A stretch of DNA of 20,372 bases from an uncultured Bdellovibrio sp. (GTDB lineage Bacteria > Bdellovibrionota > Bdellovibrionia > Bdellovibrionales > Bdellovibrionaceae), in assembly GCF_946478835.1 (NCBI RefSeq), contig NZ_CAMLDV010000055.1, forward strand, positions 1 to 20,372, written 5' to 3'. Within the stretch, counting starts at the first letter, position 1; each line of letters opens with the position of its first letter. Below, piece after piece: positions 1 through 6,633 of the stretch. Under the pieces are notes generated by a model. It saw nothing but the letters and a program-made list of their open reading frames with translations, made no database searches and was not told the origin of the DNA. Both the position numbers and the translations under genes were made by a program.

Positions 1-153
1 ATGAAAGGTCTTCAGGAGATCGATCAGTCCACTGAAGGTCGTATGTGCATCACATTGGGTATGGAGTTGGGAGCAGGCAAATGCCGCGTTGTAAGAACGA
101 CGTACAAGAACTACATTCGTCAAATGGATAGAGTGGTTTTAGAAACGCTTTAA
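1..153 (+). CDS. 3' end of an unidentified gene (5' end outside window)
   Basis: An open frame runs from the first base to a TAA at 151-153, giving 50 residues that end in DRVVLETL. An ATG sits at base 1, but no upstream sequence is available, so it may be internal. Codon choice (GGT, CGT, GAA, ATC) looks coding. I recognise no family. The stop overlaps the stop of the minus-strand HD-domain gene: both use the TTAA at 150-153, so the two genes converge tail to tail with no room for a terminator. A short complete gene is possible, but the C-terminus of a longer protein is more likely. Confidence 0.5.
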   Translation: MKGLQEIDQSTEGRMCITLGMELGAGKCRVVRTTYKNYIRQMDRVVLETL

Positions 154-1529
154 GCTTTCCATTTTTTAAAGACTTGAGTTGTTAAAACCAGGTCTAGCTC
201 GCCATTTCCATTTAAGGCAGCTTCACGGAGCGTACTAATAGCCTGTGTTGCTGTCATGGCTTGTTGGCTGTCTTGAAGGGCCGTCATTTCATGAAAGCGG
301 TAAGCAAGACCCATCAGTTTTCCCATATCAGAAATGTCTTCAGCCGTGAGTTTTTTGGGAAAGCCAGATCCGTTGCCATTTTCCCGGTGTTGACCAATGG
401 CATCTGAAATCTCTGGTGTTAAAGGTACTTTTTTTCCCTTCACCATAATCACGGAGCGGTCAGGGTAAAGAATGTATTCTGAAAGTTCTTCGTCGGTATA
501 GTTTTTAGGATTTTTATCGCCCACAGAGGCAGGGAGTTGCGCAAGGCCGATATTATGTAAAAGCCCTGCCATCGCCGCACTTTCCCTTTTTTCGTGATTC
601 CAACCCAAAAGTTGCGCAAAATAAGCACCGTAAGCCGAAAGACAAATGCAATCGTGGTAAAGAGAACGGGTATTTCCGGTAAACCGGAAAATTTCGTCAA
701 AAATTTCTTGGGGAGAAAGATCTTTCGTTAATTCAAAATCAGCGACAATGTTTTTGCATTTATCAAAGATCAGTTTTCCTTCTTGATAGTCCGTACCCGC
801 ACCGTTCAGAAATTGCGCCATGATTTCGTAGATCGCTCTTTTAGAGCGATGAAACTTTTCGGTCATTGATACGGGTAAAGGAATATTTCGCAAACTCATC
901 ACAGTTCTCGCGTATTCAAAAAAAGCATTCATCTGCGTTTTCTTGATATACATTTGCTGCTTCAAAGTTTTGAACTTTTCCAAATGGCGTTCGTCAACGC
1001 AATCGCCGGTCTTTCGCAATAAAACGGAGCGATGATTGACGGGAAGGTGAACATACACATCAAAGTTGATGTTCATCTCAGCTTCCATATCCCGCAGATC
1101 CACAGGCATTAATGCTGTGATAGGGATATTGTCTCCCTCCATCTCAATGGGCGCTAGCTGCAAAACCATGTCGGAAATGAACTCCCGATCGAAGTTGATA
1201 TGCATCACTTCGTCGGCGCCATTTTTTTTAACCACATCGAAATTAAGCGATCCCGCAGCGGCGTGCAGAACAATGATGTGACAGTCAGGATAATTCATTT
1301 TGGTTGATTGAACCCACTCGTTGGTTTGAGCAGTTCCGTCTTGGCCATCAATCAGTGCAAGAATAGGAGAGAAGTTTGGTTCAGAGCTTTCAAGAATTTC
1401 GTCGATCGTGTGGAAGTGTTTGAGCTGGTACGGATAATACCCCTTCAGGATGACTTTGACGGCTTCCCAAAAGCCATTTCGAGGGCTTCCAATCAGAACG
1501 TCAACAGTCGAGCCTGAAGTGGTTTTCAT
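150..1529 (-). CDS. Degenerate receiver plus HD-GYP-like domain signalling protein
   Basis: 459 residues in three parts. Residues about 8-125 look like a response-regulator receiver: D61 is in the phospho-acceptor position, but the N-terminal acidic pair and the conserved Lys are not evident. Residues about 135-205 form a small domain (LMPVDLRDME, then YVHLPVNHRSVLL) like those that precede many HD-GYP domains. Residues about 285-430 are HD-GYP-like, with H292, LLHNIG (H325, N326), HRENGNGSGFP (H381-P391). The family signature is HD...HHE...GYP; here the HD aspartate is Asn, the HDxGK lysine is missing, HHE is HRE and GYP is GFP. Several metal ligands of a cyclic-di-GMP phosphodiesterase are therefore lost, and a binding or scaffold role is more likely than catalysis (inference). 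It starts 4 bases after the cheX stop, so the two are probably translationally coupled. Confidence 0.85.
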   Translation of the reverse strand: MKTTSGSTVDVLIGSPRNGFWEAVKVILKGYYPYQLKHFHTIDEILESSEPNFSPILALIDGQDGTAQTNEWVQSTKMNYPDCHIIVLHAAAGSLNFDVVKKNGADEVMHINFDREFISDMVLQLAPIEMEGDNIPITALMPVDLRDMEAEMNINFDVYVHLPVNHRSVLLRKTGDCVDERHLEKFKTLKQQMYIKKTQMNAFFEYARTVMSLRNIPLPVSMTEKFHRSKRAIYEIMAQFLNGAGTDYQEGKLIFDKCKNIVADFELTKDLSPQEIFDEIFRFTGNTRSLYHDCICLSAYGAYFAQLLGWNHEKRESAAMAGLLHNIGLAQLPASVGDKNPKNYTDEELSEYILYPDRSVIMVKGKKVPLTPEISDAIGQHRENGNGSGFPKKLTAEDISDMGKLMGLAYRFHEMTALQDSQQAMTATQAISTLREAALNGNGELDLVLTTQVFKKWKA

Positions 1530-1533
1530 CGGT

Positions 1534-2034
1534 TTATTGCACCGTTATCTCCACATAGAAGGTGGAGCCATTCGGCAAATTGAACGGAATAACAAGAGTG
1601 GCGCCCTTGTCTGCGTGACTGATTTTAAAGTCACCAGAAATCACAGTCGGGATGGCCATTTCAAAATTATAACCCAATTGATTCAACGTTGTTTTCGCTG
1701 AGCCATAGATCATATTCGTCATCTCACCAACGGCGTCTGAAACCTCGCCATTGATCGACGTGTGTTTTTCTCCAAGCATGTTTTCCAAAATGTGGAAGAT
1801 GCTGTCCTTCCCATAAGAGATCAAAAGAGTTCCCTTAAGAGGAGGAGCCACCATGCCCACCATACCCGCAATTTCACCTTTCAACACGAAGTGAGGTTCG
1901 ATTAAGGGTTTGCCGGGAGTGGCGTCGGTTTGTGCCATTGTTTTAAGTGTCTTAACGACTCCATCCACAAACGCATTGATCAGACGTTTGTCGAAAAGAG
2001 GATTTAAAGCTTCGACTTTAGGTGCTGCTGACAT
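1534..2034 (-). CDS. cheX: CheX-like chemotaxis phosphatase domain protein
   Basis: 166 residues, essentially one CheX/CheC-family domain. The phosphatase signature D-x3-E-x2-N is present as D100, E104 and N107 in SDAVGEMTNMIYG. In known CheX/CheC/FliY proteins the Glu and Asn of this motif remove phosphate from CheY-P. The N-terminal part (NPLFDKRLINAFVDGVVKTL) also fits CheX, where the protein starts with a helix that helps the dimer. The start ATG has an AGGAG ribosome site 5-6 bases upstream. It lies 20 bases after the cheY stop, so a CheY-like regulator and its likely phosphatase are made together. The family call is firm; that the partner is the neighbouring CheY is inferred. Confidence 0.88.
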   Translation of the reverse strand: MSAAPKVEALNPLFDKRLINAFVDGVVKTLKTMAQTDATPGKPLIEPHFVLKGEIAGMVGMVAPPLKGTLLISYGKDSIFHILENMLGEKHTSINGEVSDAVGEMTNMIYGSAKTTLNQLGYNFEMAIPTVISGDFKISHADKGATLVIPFNLPNGSTFYVEITVQ

Positions 2035-2054
2035 TGAATTCTCCTAGCGACTTC

Positions 2055-2480
2055 TTAAGAAGCTTTTGCTTGAGCAGCAGGGTTGTGTTTTGCCCAAACG
2101 CGTTCCATCTTGCCTTTGAGTGTTGCTGAATTAAATGGCTTCACCACATAATCAGAGACTCCGGCTTTGGCAGCTTCAAGAATGTGCTTTTGTTCAGACT
2201 CGGCAGTCACAAGCATAAAAGGAACAGACTTAAAACGAGGGTCGGCTTTGCACGCTTTTAAAAGATCGATGCCTTGCATTCCTGGCATATTCCAGTCAGA
2301 AATTACAAAGCCATAAGGCTGGCCTGCATCATGAGCGGCCTGGATCATGGGCAGGGCCGTTTTGCCGTCATCGGCTTCCTCGACGTTGGTATAACCTAGC
2401 TCATTTAGCACTTTTTTAATGATTTTTCGCATAGTTGCGAAGTCATCAACGACCAAAAACTTCGTATTTGTGGGAAACAT
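2055..2480 (-). CDS. cheY: CheY-like single-domain response regulator
   Basis: 141 residues making one receiver domain and nothing else. The catalytic set is complete: acidic pair D12 D13 (FLVVDDF), phospho-acceptor D62 (VISDWNMPGMQG), T92 (LVTAES), Y111 and K114 (YVVKPF). It should be phosphorylated by a histidine kinase and act on the flagellar switch or another partner protein; no kinase is in the window. I chose the ATG at 2478-2480 because AGGAGA lies just upstream. An upstream ATG at 2519 adds 13 residues, but it lies at or before the expected transcript start of the sigma-28-like promoter at 2522-2548. It is the first gene of cheY-cheX-HD. A short Ala-rich tail (NPAAQAKAS) follows the domain. 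Confidence 0.92.
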   Translation of the reverse strand: MFPTNTKFLVVDDFATMRKIIKKVLNELGYTNVEEADDGKTALPMIQAAHDAGQPYGFVISDWNMPGMQGIDLLKACKADPRFKSVPFMLVTAESEQKHILEAAKAGVSDYVVKPFNSATLKGKMERVWAKHNPAAQAKAS

Positions 2481-2521
2481 AATATCTCCTGAAAAGGTGA
2501 AAGCCTGTAAAATCCTCATGC

Positions 2522-2548
2522 TTATCGGTCTAGTTTTTTAAAACTAGA
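2522..2548 (-). promoter_or_regulatory. Sigma-28 (FliA)-like promoter for the cheY operon
   Basis: Read on the minus strand, TCTAGTTT (2548-2541), 11 bases, then ACCGATAA (2529-2522). The FliA consensus is TAAAGTTT-N11-GCCGATAA, so this matches 6 of 8 and 7 of 8 with exact spacing. A start near 2515 would give a leader of about 35 bases to the ATG at 2480. A motility sigma factor driving cheY-cheX makes biological sense. Confidence 0.6.
2530..2547. promoter_or_regulatory. Palindrome 1, possible operator
   Basis: CTAGTTTT-TT-AAAACTAG: 8-base perfect arms around a 2-base centre, lying across the spacer of the sigma-28-like promoter of cheY. A near copy of its core lies at 2652-2664. The placement suits a site where a dimeric regulator would block or aid the polymerase. 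Confidence 0.4.
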
Positions 2549-2612
2549 GTCCAAACCTATTGCGAATTCCTAAAATTGTTGTCAGACTTTATTACAGGTG
2601 GTCGTGCTACAT

Positions 2613-2641
2613 TTGGACATGAGTCCTAGGTGGCGTAAAAG
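2613..2641 (+). promoter_or_regulatory. Candidate sigma-70 promoter for the LuxR-type gene
   Basis: TTGGAC (2613-2618), 17 bases, TAAAAG (2636-2641). Both boxes match the consensus only in part (3 to 4 of 6), but the spacing is ideal and the start would fall near 2648, about 45 bases before the ATG. Confidence 0.35.
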
Positions 2642-2651
2642 GTTTAGACAG

Positions 2652-2664
2652 AGTTTTTAAAACT
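2652..2664. promoter_or_regulatory. Palindrome 2, possible operator
   Basis: AGTTTT-T-AAAACT, the same core as the palindrome at 2530-2547 with a one-base shorter centre. It lies just after the predicted start of the LuxR-type gene's transcript, a usual place for a repressor site. The two copies are about 120 bases apart and face the two divergent promoters. Confidence 0.4.
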
Positions 2665-2692
2665 AAAAACAATTTAGCGGGAGGGAGCAAGG

Positions 2693-3085
2693 ATGCTCAG
2701 AGATGTCCTCATTCAAAAAGGTCTTTCAAACAGAGAGGCAGAAGTTGCTGAACTTGTTTCAAAGGGCTTGTCCAACAAGGAAGTTGCGAATCAGCTTTTT
2801 GTTACTGAAAAAACAGTAAAATTTCACCTCACAAACATTTATAAAAAAATGAATGTTAAGTCTCGTGCGCAATTGATTGTATGGTGCTTGCCTCATCTTG
2901 GCTTTGTTGAGAGTGAAGTACGCGCTGAAAACAACAATCAAAATGCGGCTGCAGCGACTGCATTCAATAACAATGCAACTCAAACGATCCCAGCAGGATC
3001 TGCGACTGTTGCAGGTACAACAACTCTTCCTGGTAGCGGATTGAACCGTGGTGGTAATTCCGATATCGGTATGGGTGGCATCTAA
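2693..3085 (+). CDS. Small LuxR-type (GerE) helix-turn-helix regulator
   Basis: 130 residues. Residues about 9-70 are a complete LuxR/GerE DNA-binding domain (LSNREAEVAELVSKGLSNKE, then TEKTVKFHLTNIYKKMNVKSRAQL). There is no receiver or ligand-binding domain before it: the protein starts straight at the helix-turn-helix. Residues about 77-130 are a low-complexity tail rich in Asn, Ala, Thr and Gly, ending GMGGI, probably disordered. Start: ATG behind a purine-rich GGGAGGGAGCAAGG. It is transcribed away from the cheY operon, and paired palindromes lie in the shared control region, so autoregulation and control of cheY are plausible but inferred. A strong terminator follows at 3117-3165. Stand-alone GerE domains occur in many bacteria; the targets cannot be read from sequence. 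Confidence 0.88.
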   Translation: MLRDVLIQKGLSNREAEVAELVSKGLSNKEVANQLFVTEKTVKFHLTNIYKKMNVKSRAQLIVWCLPHLGFVESEVRAENNNQNAAAATAFNNNATQTIPAGSATVAGTTTLPGSGLNRGGNSDIGMGGI

Positions 3086-3116
3086 GTCTTATACTAGACT
3101 TTAAGGATGTTTTAAG

Positions 3117-3165
3117 AGCGCGGGGGTGCGGACTTCGGTCCATACTACCTGCGCTTTGTTTTTTT
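3117..3165 (+). terminator. Intrinsic terminator after the LuxR-type gene
   Basis: Outer arms AGCGC (3117-3121) and GCGCT (3151-3155), an inner stem GGAC-TTCG-GTCC (3130-3141) with a stable UUCG tetraloop, then TTTGTTTTTTT. The T tract ends a few bases before the ribosome site of the thioesterase gene, so any read-through would feed that gene. Confidence 0.75.
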
Positions 3166-3185
3166 GAAATAAGGAGCAAACACCA

Positions 3186-3656
3186 ATGGCAAACTCCAAA
3201 CCCGTTTCGTCGTCTCAAGTCATCATGACCCAATTAGTTCTTCCTTCTCATACAAATGCCCTGGGTTCCGTGTTCGGAGGAACGATCATGTCATGGATTG
3301 ATATTGCTGCCGCGATTGCAGCGCAAAGACATTCCAATAAAGATGTTGTGACGGCGAGTATCGATCGTTTGGATTTTGTGGCTCCGGTTTACAAAGGTTG
3401 GGTCGTCAACCTTAAAGCCAGTGTGAATTACACTTCAAGAACTTCCATGGAAATCGGTGTGCGAGTGGATGCTGAAGATCCAAAAACGGGAGAGACATTT
3501 CATACTGCTTCCGCTTATAGCACTTTCGTCGCTTTGGGAGCGAATGGCAAACCTATCGAAGTTCCCGGTCTTATCTTAGAAACAGAGACGGACCGACGTC
3601 GCTTTGAAGAAGCAAAAAAACGTCGCGAAGTTCGTTTGATGAATAAAACGAGATAA
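3186..3656 (+). CDS. Acyl-CoA thioesterase (hotdog fold, YciA/ACOT type)
   Basis: 156 residues, the usual length for a single hotdog-domain thioesterase. Such enzymes cut acyl-CoA to free acid and CoA in the cytoplasm. The family pattern is clear: TQLVLPSHTNALGSVFGGTI (N25, GG at 31-32), MSWIDIAAAIAAQRH with D39 in the usual catalytic place, VTASIDRLDFVAPV and VNYTSRTSMEIGVRV. The tail is basic (RRRFEEAKKRREVRLMNKTR). Start: ATG with AAGGAG about 9 bases upstream. It is a single-gene unit behind the terminator at 3117-3165. Its stop at 3654-3656 abuts the stop of the convergent gene at 3657 with no base between. Substrate chain length cannot be told. Confidence 0.9.
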   Translation: MANSKPVSSSQVIMTQLVLPSHTNALGSVFGGTIMSWIDIAAAIAAQRHSNKDVVTASIDRLDFVAPVYKGWVVNLKASVNYTSRTSMEIGVRVDAEDPKTGETFHTASAYSTFVALGANGKPIEVPGLILETETDRRRFEEAKKRREVRLMNKTR

Positions 3657-4079
3657 TTATTTACAGAGCACTTCGATCCAACGAAGGGCTTCTTCGGCGC
3701 GAGCGTTGAGTTTTGCGCCTTCCTCTTTGCCGTGACCTGCTTGGCTGCGCACGGAGAGTTCTTTTTTATCGCAGTCTTTTTCGGTGACTTTCTTTAAAGC
3801 GGACAATTCAAAGGCCGGCTCCAAAGTGTAATACAACGTCGATACGTCTTGTTCCTGATCGGTTCCCTCATCAGGATTTTTCTTTTCGTATTCTTTCAAA
3901 GCACTTTCAAAGGATTTCTTTAAGTCTTTAAGGTAAGAAGCTTTCTTTGAAAACGTTTTTTCTTTCAGTGCTTTTTGATAAGCACTTTCTGATTCTTTAT
4001 AGAAATCGTCGACCTTTTTTAGATCCGCATAGGAAATCGAAAAAGCGAGAAGGCTCAAGGCAAAAACTACTGAACGCAT
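3657..4079 (-). CDS. Small secreted protein, function unknown
   Basis: 140 residues. Residues 1-18 are a signal peptide (MRSVVFALSLLAFSISYA, cleavage likely before DLKK). The mature part is short, charged and Lys-rich, with heptad-like helical stretches (YKESESAYQKALKEK, SYLKDLKKSFESALKEYEKK) and two cysteines (KDCDKKE and the C-terminal VLCK). I do not recognise a family. The start ATG lies inside the end of the upstream gene, overlapping it by 13 bases in another frame, with GAGG six bases before it. It is thus the second gene of a coupled pair with the larger secreted protein, and the two may work together in the periplasm (inference). Confidence 0.8.
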   Translation of the reverse strand: MRSVVFALSLLAFSISYADLKKVDDFYKESESAYQKALKEKTFSKKASYLKDLKKSFESALKEYEKKNPDEGTDQEQDVSTLYYTLEPAFELSALKKVTEKDCDKKELSVRSQAGHGKEEGAKLNARAEEALRWIEVLCK

Positions 4080-5197
4080 GTATCGCCTCGCTTGTCTGCA
4101 TCTGTGATGTTTTCTTTCATCACAGGAAGAAGTTCTTCTGCAAACTTTTCTTCTGTCTGTCTTACATAAGCATTGGCTTTGATGATTTTATTCTTAACTT
4201 CGGCTGCGCTCATGTTGTTATTTAGGCGAAGACGATCAATCAAAGCCTTTGCACCTGCAGGGCCGTCAGGGCCATAAGCCGCAAGTGTTAAATAGCTCAA
4301 GGTTTCGCTATTGTTGGCAAACTTTGTCGAGCGTCTTTCAACACTCGGTTTGATGATGTTGTCGCGCACGTGAACGTAATAGCCCATAGAATAGATCAGA
4401 TTTCTGGCAATGCCATCGCCAGGACGAATCCAGTCACAGTAGTTCTTAGGCGAACCAGGAGATGGTGGAGGCGATTTTAAATCTTCACGAAGAATTTCTT
4501 TAAACGGCGTGCACGCGGGATTTGAGCTGTCCATAAGTGACTCAAGAATATGAAAGCCATTGCCCTCCACGAACTTTTTGCCTTTATAGTAACCGGCAAT
4601 TTCGTTCACGGGATCGGATGTTAGTTGCCCGATACCTTTTCCTCCGGAGTAGGCGAGGTAAAAGTTAAAAGCCGTTTCGTTATTGAACTTCTTAAGAACA
4701 ATGCGGGGATCAATAGGAACTCTTCCCGTCGACATGCAGCTAATCGCTTGATTGACAGCAAAATGCAAGAAGTCGACCGTCTTTTGATTAAGGCAAGGTG
4801 TGCTGGCGCCTGCATTTTCAAACTTCTTTTTGGTATCGCCATCGCAACTATAACCTTGATTGCCGGGCTCACGTTGCAACGAAGCTTCGATGCAGTCTTT
4901 TTTTATTTGTTTTACTTTTGTGCCTTGGGCAAGAATGGTTCCCAGGTTGTACAAGTCATTTTTGATTCCTGGAGTGTAGCTGGATGCCTGGCACGTGTTT
5001 ACGGCAGCCAACGAATTGCGATAGCGAAGAAAGGCCCTAGTTAAAGGATCGCGAGCTGCATCCATGGACTTGTTAATGTCCTGATTTTGTGCGCCCTTTT
5101 TTCCGTTTTTATCATTTACGCAAAGATACTGAGCAGAGCTGATCCCCGGAAGAATGAACAAAGTGCTAAAAATAAGAAGCGATAAGAACTGTCTCAC
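4067..5197 (-). CDS. Secreted cysteine-rich, lysozyme/lytic-transglycosylase-like protein
   Basis: 376 residues starting at a GTG (5195-5197); no ATG is in frame between the upstream TAA and residue 45. Residues 1-22 are a signal peptide (FLSLLIFSTLFILPGISSAQ). The mature part has nine cysteines, so periplasmic disulfides are likely. Residues about 160-200 (PIDPRIVLKKFNNETAFNFY, then SGGKGIGQLTSDP) resemble the SLT pattern of a catalytic Glu followed by S-x-aG-a-x-GLMQ, with E174 as candidate catalyst. LSYLTLAAYGPDGPAGA (300-316) resembles the LAAYNAG motif found later in SLT domains. A murein-cutting role is therefore suggested but not proven. The start lacks a well-spaced ribosome site. It overlaps the next secreted gene by 13 bases. 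Confidence 0.75.
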   Translation of the reverse strand: MRQFLSLLIFSTLFILPGISSAQYLCVNDKNGKKGAQNQDINKSMDAARDPLTRAFLRYRNSLAAVNTCQASSYTPGIKNDLYNLGTILAQGTKVKQIKKDCIEASLQREPGNQGYSCDGDTKKKFENAGASTPCLNQKTVDFLHFAVNQAISCMSTGRVPIDPRIVLKKFNNETAFNFYLAYSGGKGIGQLTSDPVNEIAGYYKGKKFVEGNGFHILESLMDSSNPACTPFKEILREDLKSPPPSPGSPKNYCDWIRPGDGIARNLIYSMGYYVHVRDNIIKPSVERRSTKFANNSETLSYLTLAAYGPDGPAGAKALIDRLRLNNNMSAAEVKNKIIKANAYVRQTEEKFAEELLPVMKENITDADKRGDTCVQ

Positions 5198-5242
5198 CTC
5201 GGTCTTATCGGTGAGATCATCCGGAGATTAAGGAAGATCTTT

Positions 5243-5287
5243 AAAAAATCCAAAACCAAAGTCTGGATCACTCTTAGAAAGTGATCC
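5243..5287 (-). terminator. Probable terminator of the maeB-chrA-hflX chain
   Basis: Perfect 8-base arms GGATCACT (5265-5272) and AGTGATCC (5280-5287) with a 7-base loop. They are followed on the minus strand by a broken T-rich tract ending in six T (5248-5243). It lies 24 bases after the hflX stop. Confidence 0.55.
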
Positions 5288-5310
5288 ACCAAATTTATGA
5301 TATGTGAATT

Positions 5311-6576
5311 TTATTTTACGACGTAATCTTTCCAACGACTGAGCAAGACGGGCGTGAGCTGCGTATAGCAAACAGTTCCTTCCGTAGCCGTTTCTTTACG
5401 AAGGATTTGTGCTTCGCGACCCAAATCAAAAATTTTATACTCTTCAGCGCGCGGGAAGTAGAGCTGAACATCTGTCTGCATTTCGCTCACAGTAGCCGCC
5501 ATGAGTTTTTTTAATTGCTCCATACCTTGTCCGGTCAAAGCACTGACGAAAACTCTTGGATAGTGTTTCACTCTAAATTGACGTTCTAAAGGCGCGACAT
5601 CGCACTTGTTATACACATGAATGATCTTTTTATCAGACCAGTTGAATTCTTTAATCAAGGCTTCAACGACTTCCACTTGTCTTTCCATATTTGGAGACGA
5701 CAAATCAATTACATGAAGCAAAACATCTGCCTCTGATGATTCTTCAAGTGTTGCTTTAAAAGCCTCAATCAACTGAGTTGGAAGTTTACGAATAAATCCA
5801 ACCGTATCTGTCACGACAGCTGGTGGTCCATCGGGTAAAAAAATCTTGCGAGTTGTTGGATCCAAAGTCGCAAAGACTTGGTTCTTGGTCATCACTTGAG
5901 CACCCGTGAGGCGATTCAAAATTGAACTCTTTCCAGAGTTGGTATAACCAATCAATGCAAAGGACGGAATCTCATGGCGTTTTCTGGATTGTCTGTGCTG
6001 CGCACGGTTCTGACGAACCCCTTCCAGTTTTTTCTTAATTAAAGCGACTCTTTCACGAATACGACGACGGTCATTTTCAAGAGCGGTTTCACCGGGACCT
6101 CGGGTTCCGATACCACCACCTTGACGAGAAAGAGATTCCAGCCATGCGCCGACCATGCGAGGCATTTGATCGAGCAACTGTGCAAGTTCTACTTGAAGTT
6201 TTCCTTCAAAGGTTTGAGCTCTTTGCGCAAAAATATCAAGGATCAGCTGATTGCGATCAACCACGCGGGCCTTCACGATTTGCGCTAAGTTTCTTTGTTG
6301 AACTCCGGAAAGCTGATGGTCCATGACGACGATATTGGCGCCGCTATCGCGGACCATTTCGGCGACTTCCTCGACCTTGCCCGTTCCGATAAGAGTTGCG
6401 GGATTCCATTGCGGCAGCACTTGGATCAAAGAACCAACGACTTCGCCTCCGGCTGCGGAGACAAGCTCTTCGAGTTCCAATAAATTTTCTTTGATTTCGC
6501 TGAGAGGTTCGGATTTCAATCCGACACCGATGACAATGGCTCTGTCTTGCTGAGTGACGTGGGCTTGATTAGTCAA
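5311..6576 (-). CDS. hflX: GTPase HflX (ribosome-associated)
   Basis: About 421 residues, normal for HflX. HflX binds the ribosome and splits or rescues stalled ribosomes after stress. It shows the N-terminal HflX domain (TLIGTGKVEE, VVMDHQLSGVQQRNLA), the linker signature RQGGGIGTRGPGE (about 151-163), and a full G domain: G1 GYTNSGKSS (210-218), G3 DTVGF (257-261), G4 NKCD (323-326). Start: there is no ATG in this region. TTG at 6583-6585 is only one base from the GGAGG, too close. I chose the next TTG at 6574-6576, ten bases after GGAGG. The other start would add three residues. It lies 57 bases after chrA on the same strand; a weak TTGACC/TAACCT pair in the gap could give it its own promoter. 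Confidence 0.93.
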   Translation of the reverse strand: MTNQAHVTQQDRAIVIGVGLKSEPLSEIKENLLELEELVSAAGGEVVGSLIQVLPQWNPATLIGTGKVEEVAEMVRDSGANIVVMDHQLSGVQQRNLAQIVKARVVDRNQLILDIFAQRAQTFEGKLQVELAQLLDQMPRMVGAWLESLSRQGGGIGTRGPGETALENDRRRIRERVALIKKKLEGVRQNRAQHRQSRKRHEIPSFALIGYTNSGKSSILNRLTGAQVMTKNQVFATLDPTTRKIFLPDGPPAVVTDTVGFIRKLPTQLIEAFKATLEESSEADVLLHVIDLSSPNMERQVEVVEALIKEFNWSDKKIIHVYNKCDVAPLERQFRVKHYPRVFVSALTGQGMEQLKKLMAATVSEMQTDVQLYFPRAEEYKIFDLGREAQILRKETATEGTVCYTQLTPVLLSRWKDYVVK

Positions 6577-6633
6577 TTCGAACAATCCTCCCTTACAGAC
6601 CTAAGGTTAGCACGCTTGAGGCGTGGGTCAAAG

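Noticed and set aside
2481..2519. Longer N-terminus for cheY starting at 2519
   Set aside because: No ribosome site for that ATG, it falls at or before the expected transcript start, and CheY proteins begin close to the first beta strand.
5200..5240. Second sigma-28-like -10 box (ACCGATAA) before the secreted enzyme-like gene
   Set aside because: The -35 region matches only about 4 of 8, and transcription would start inside the gene.
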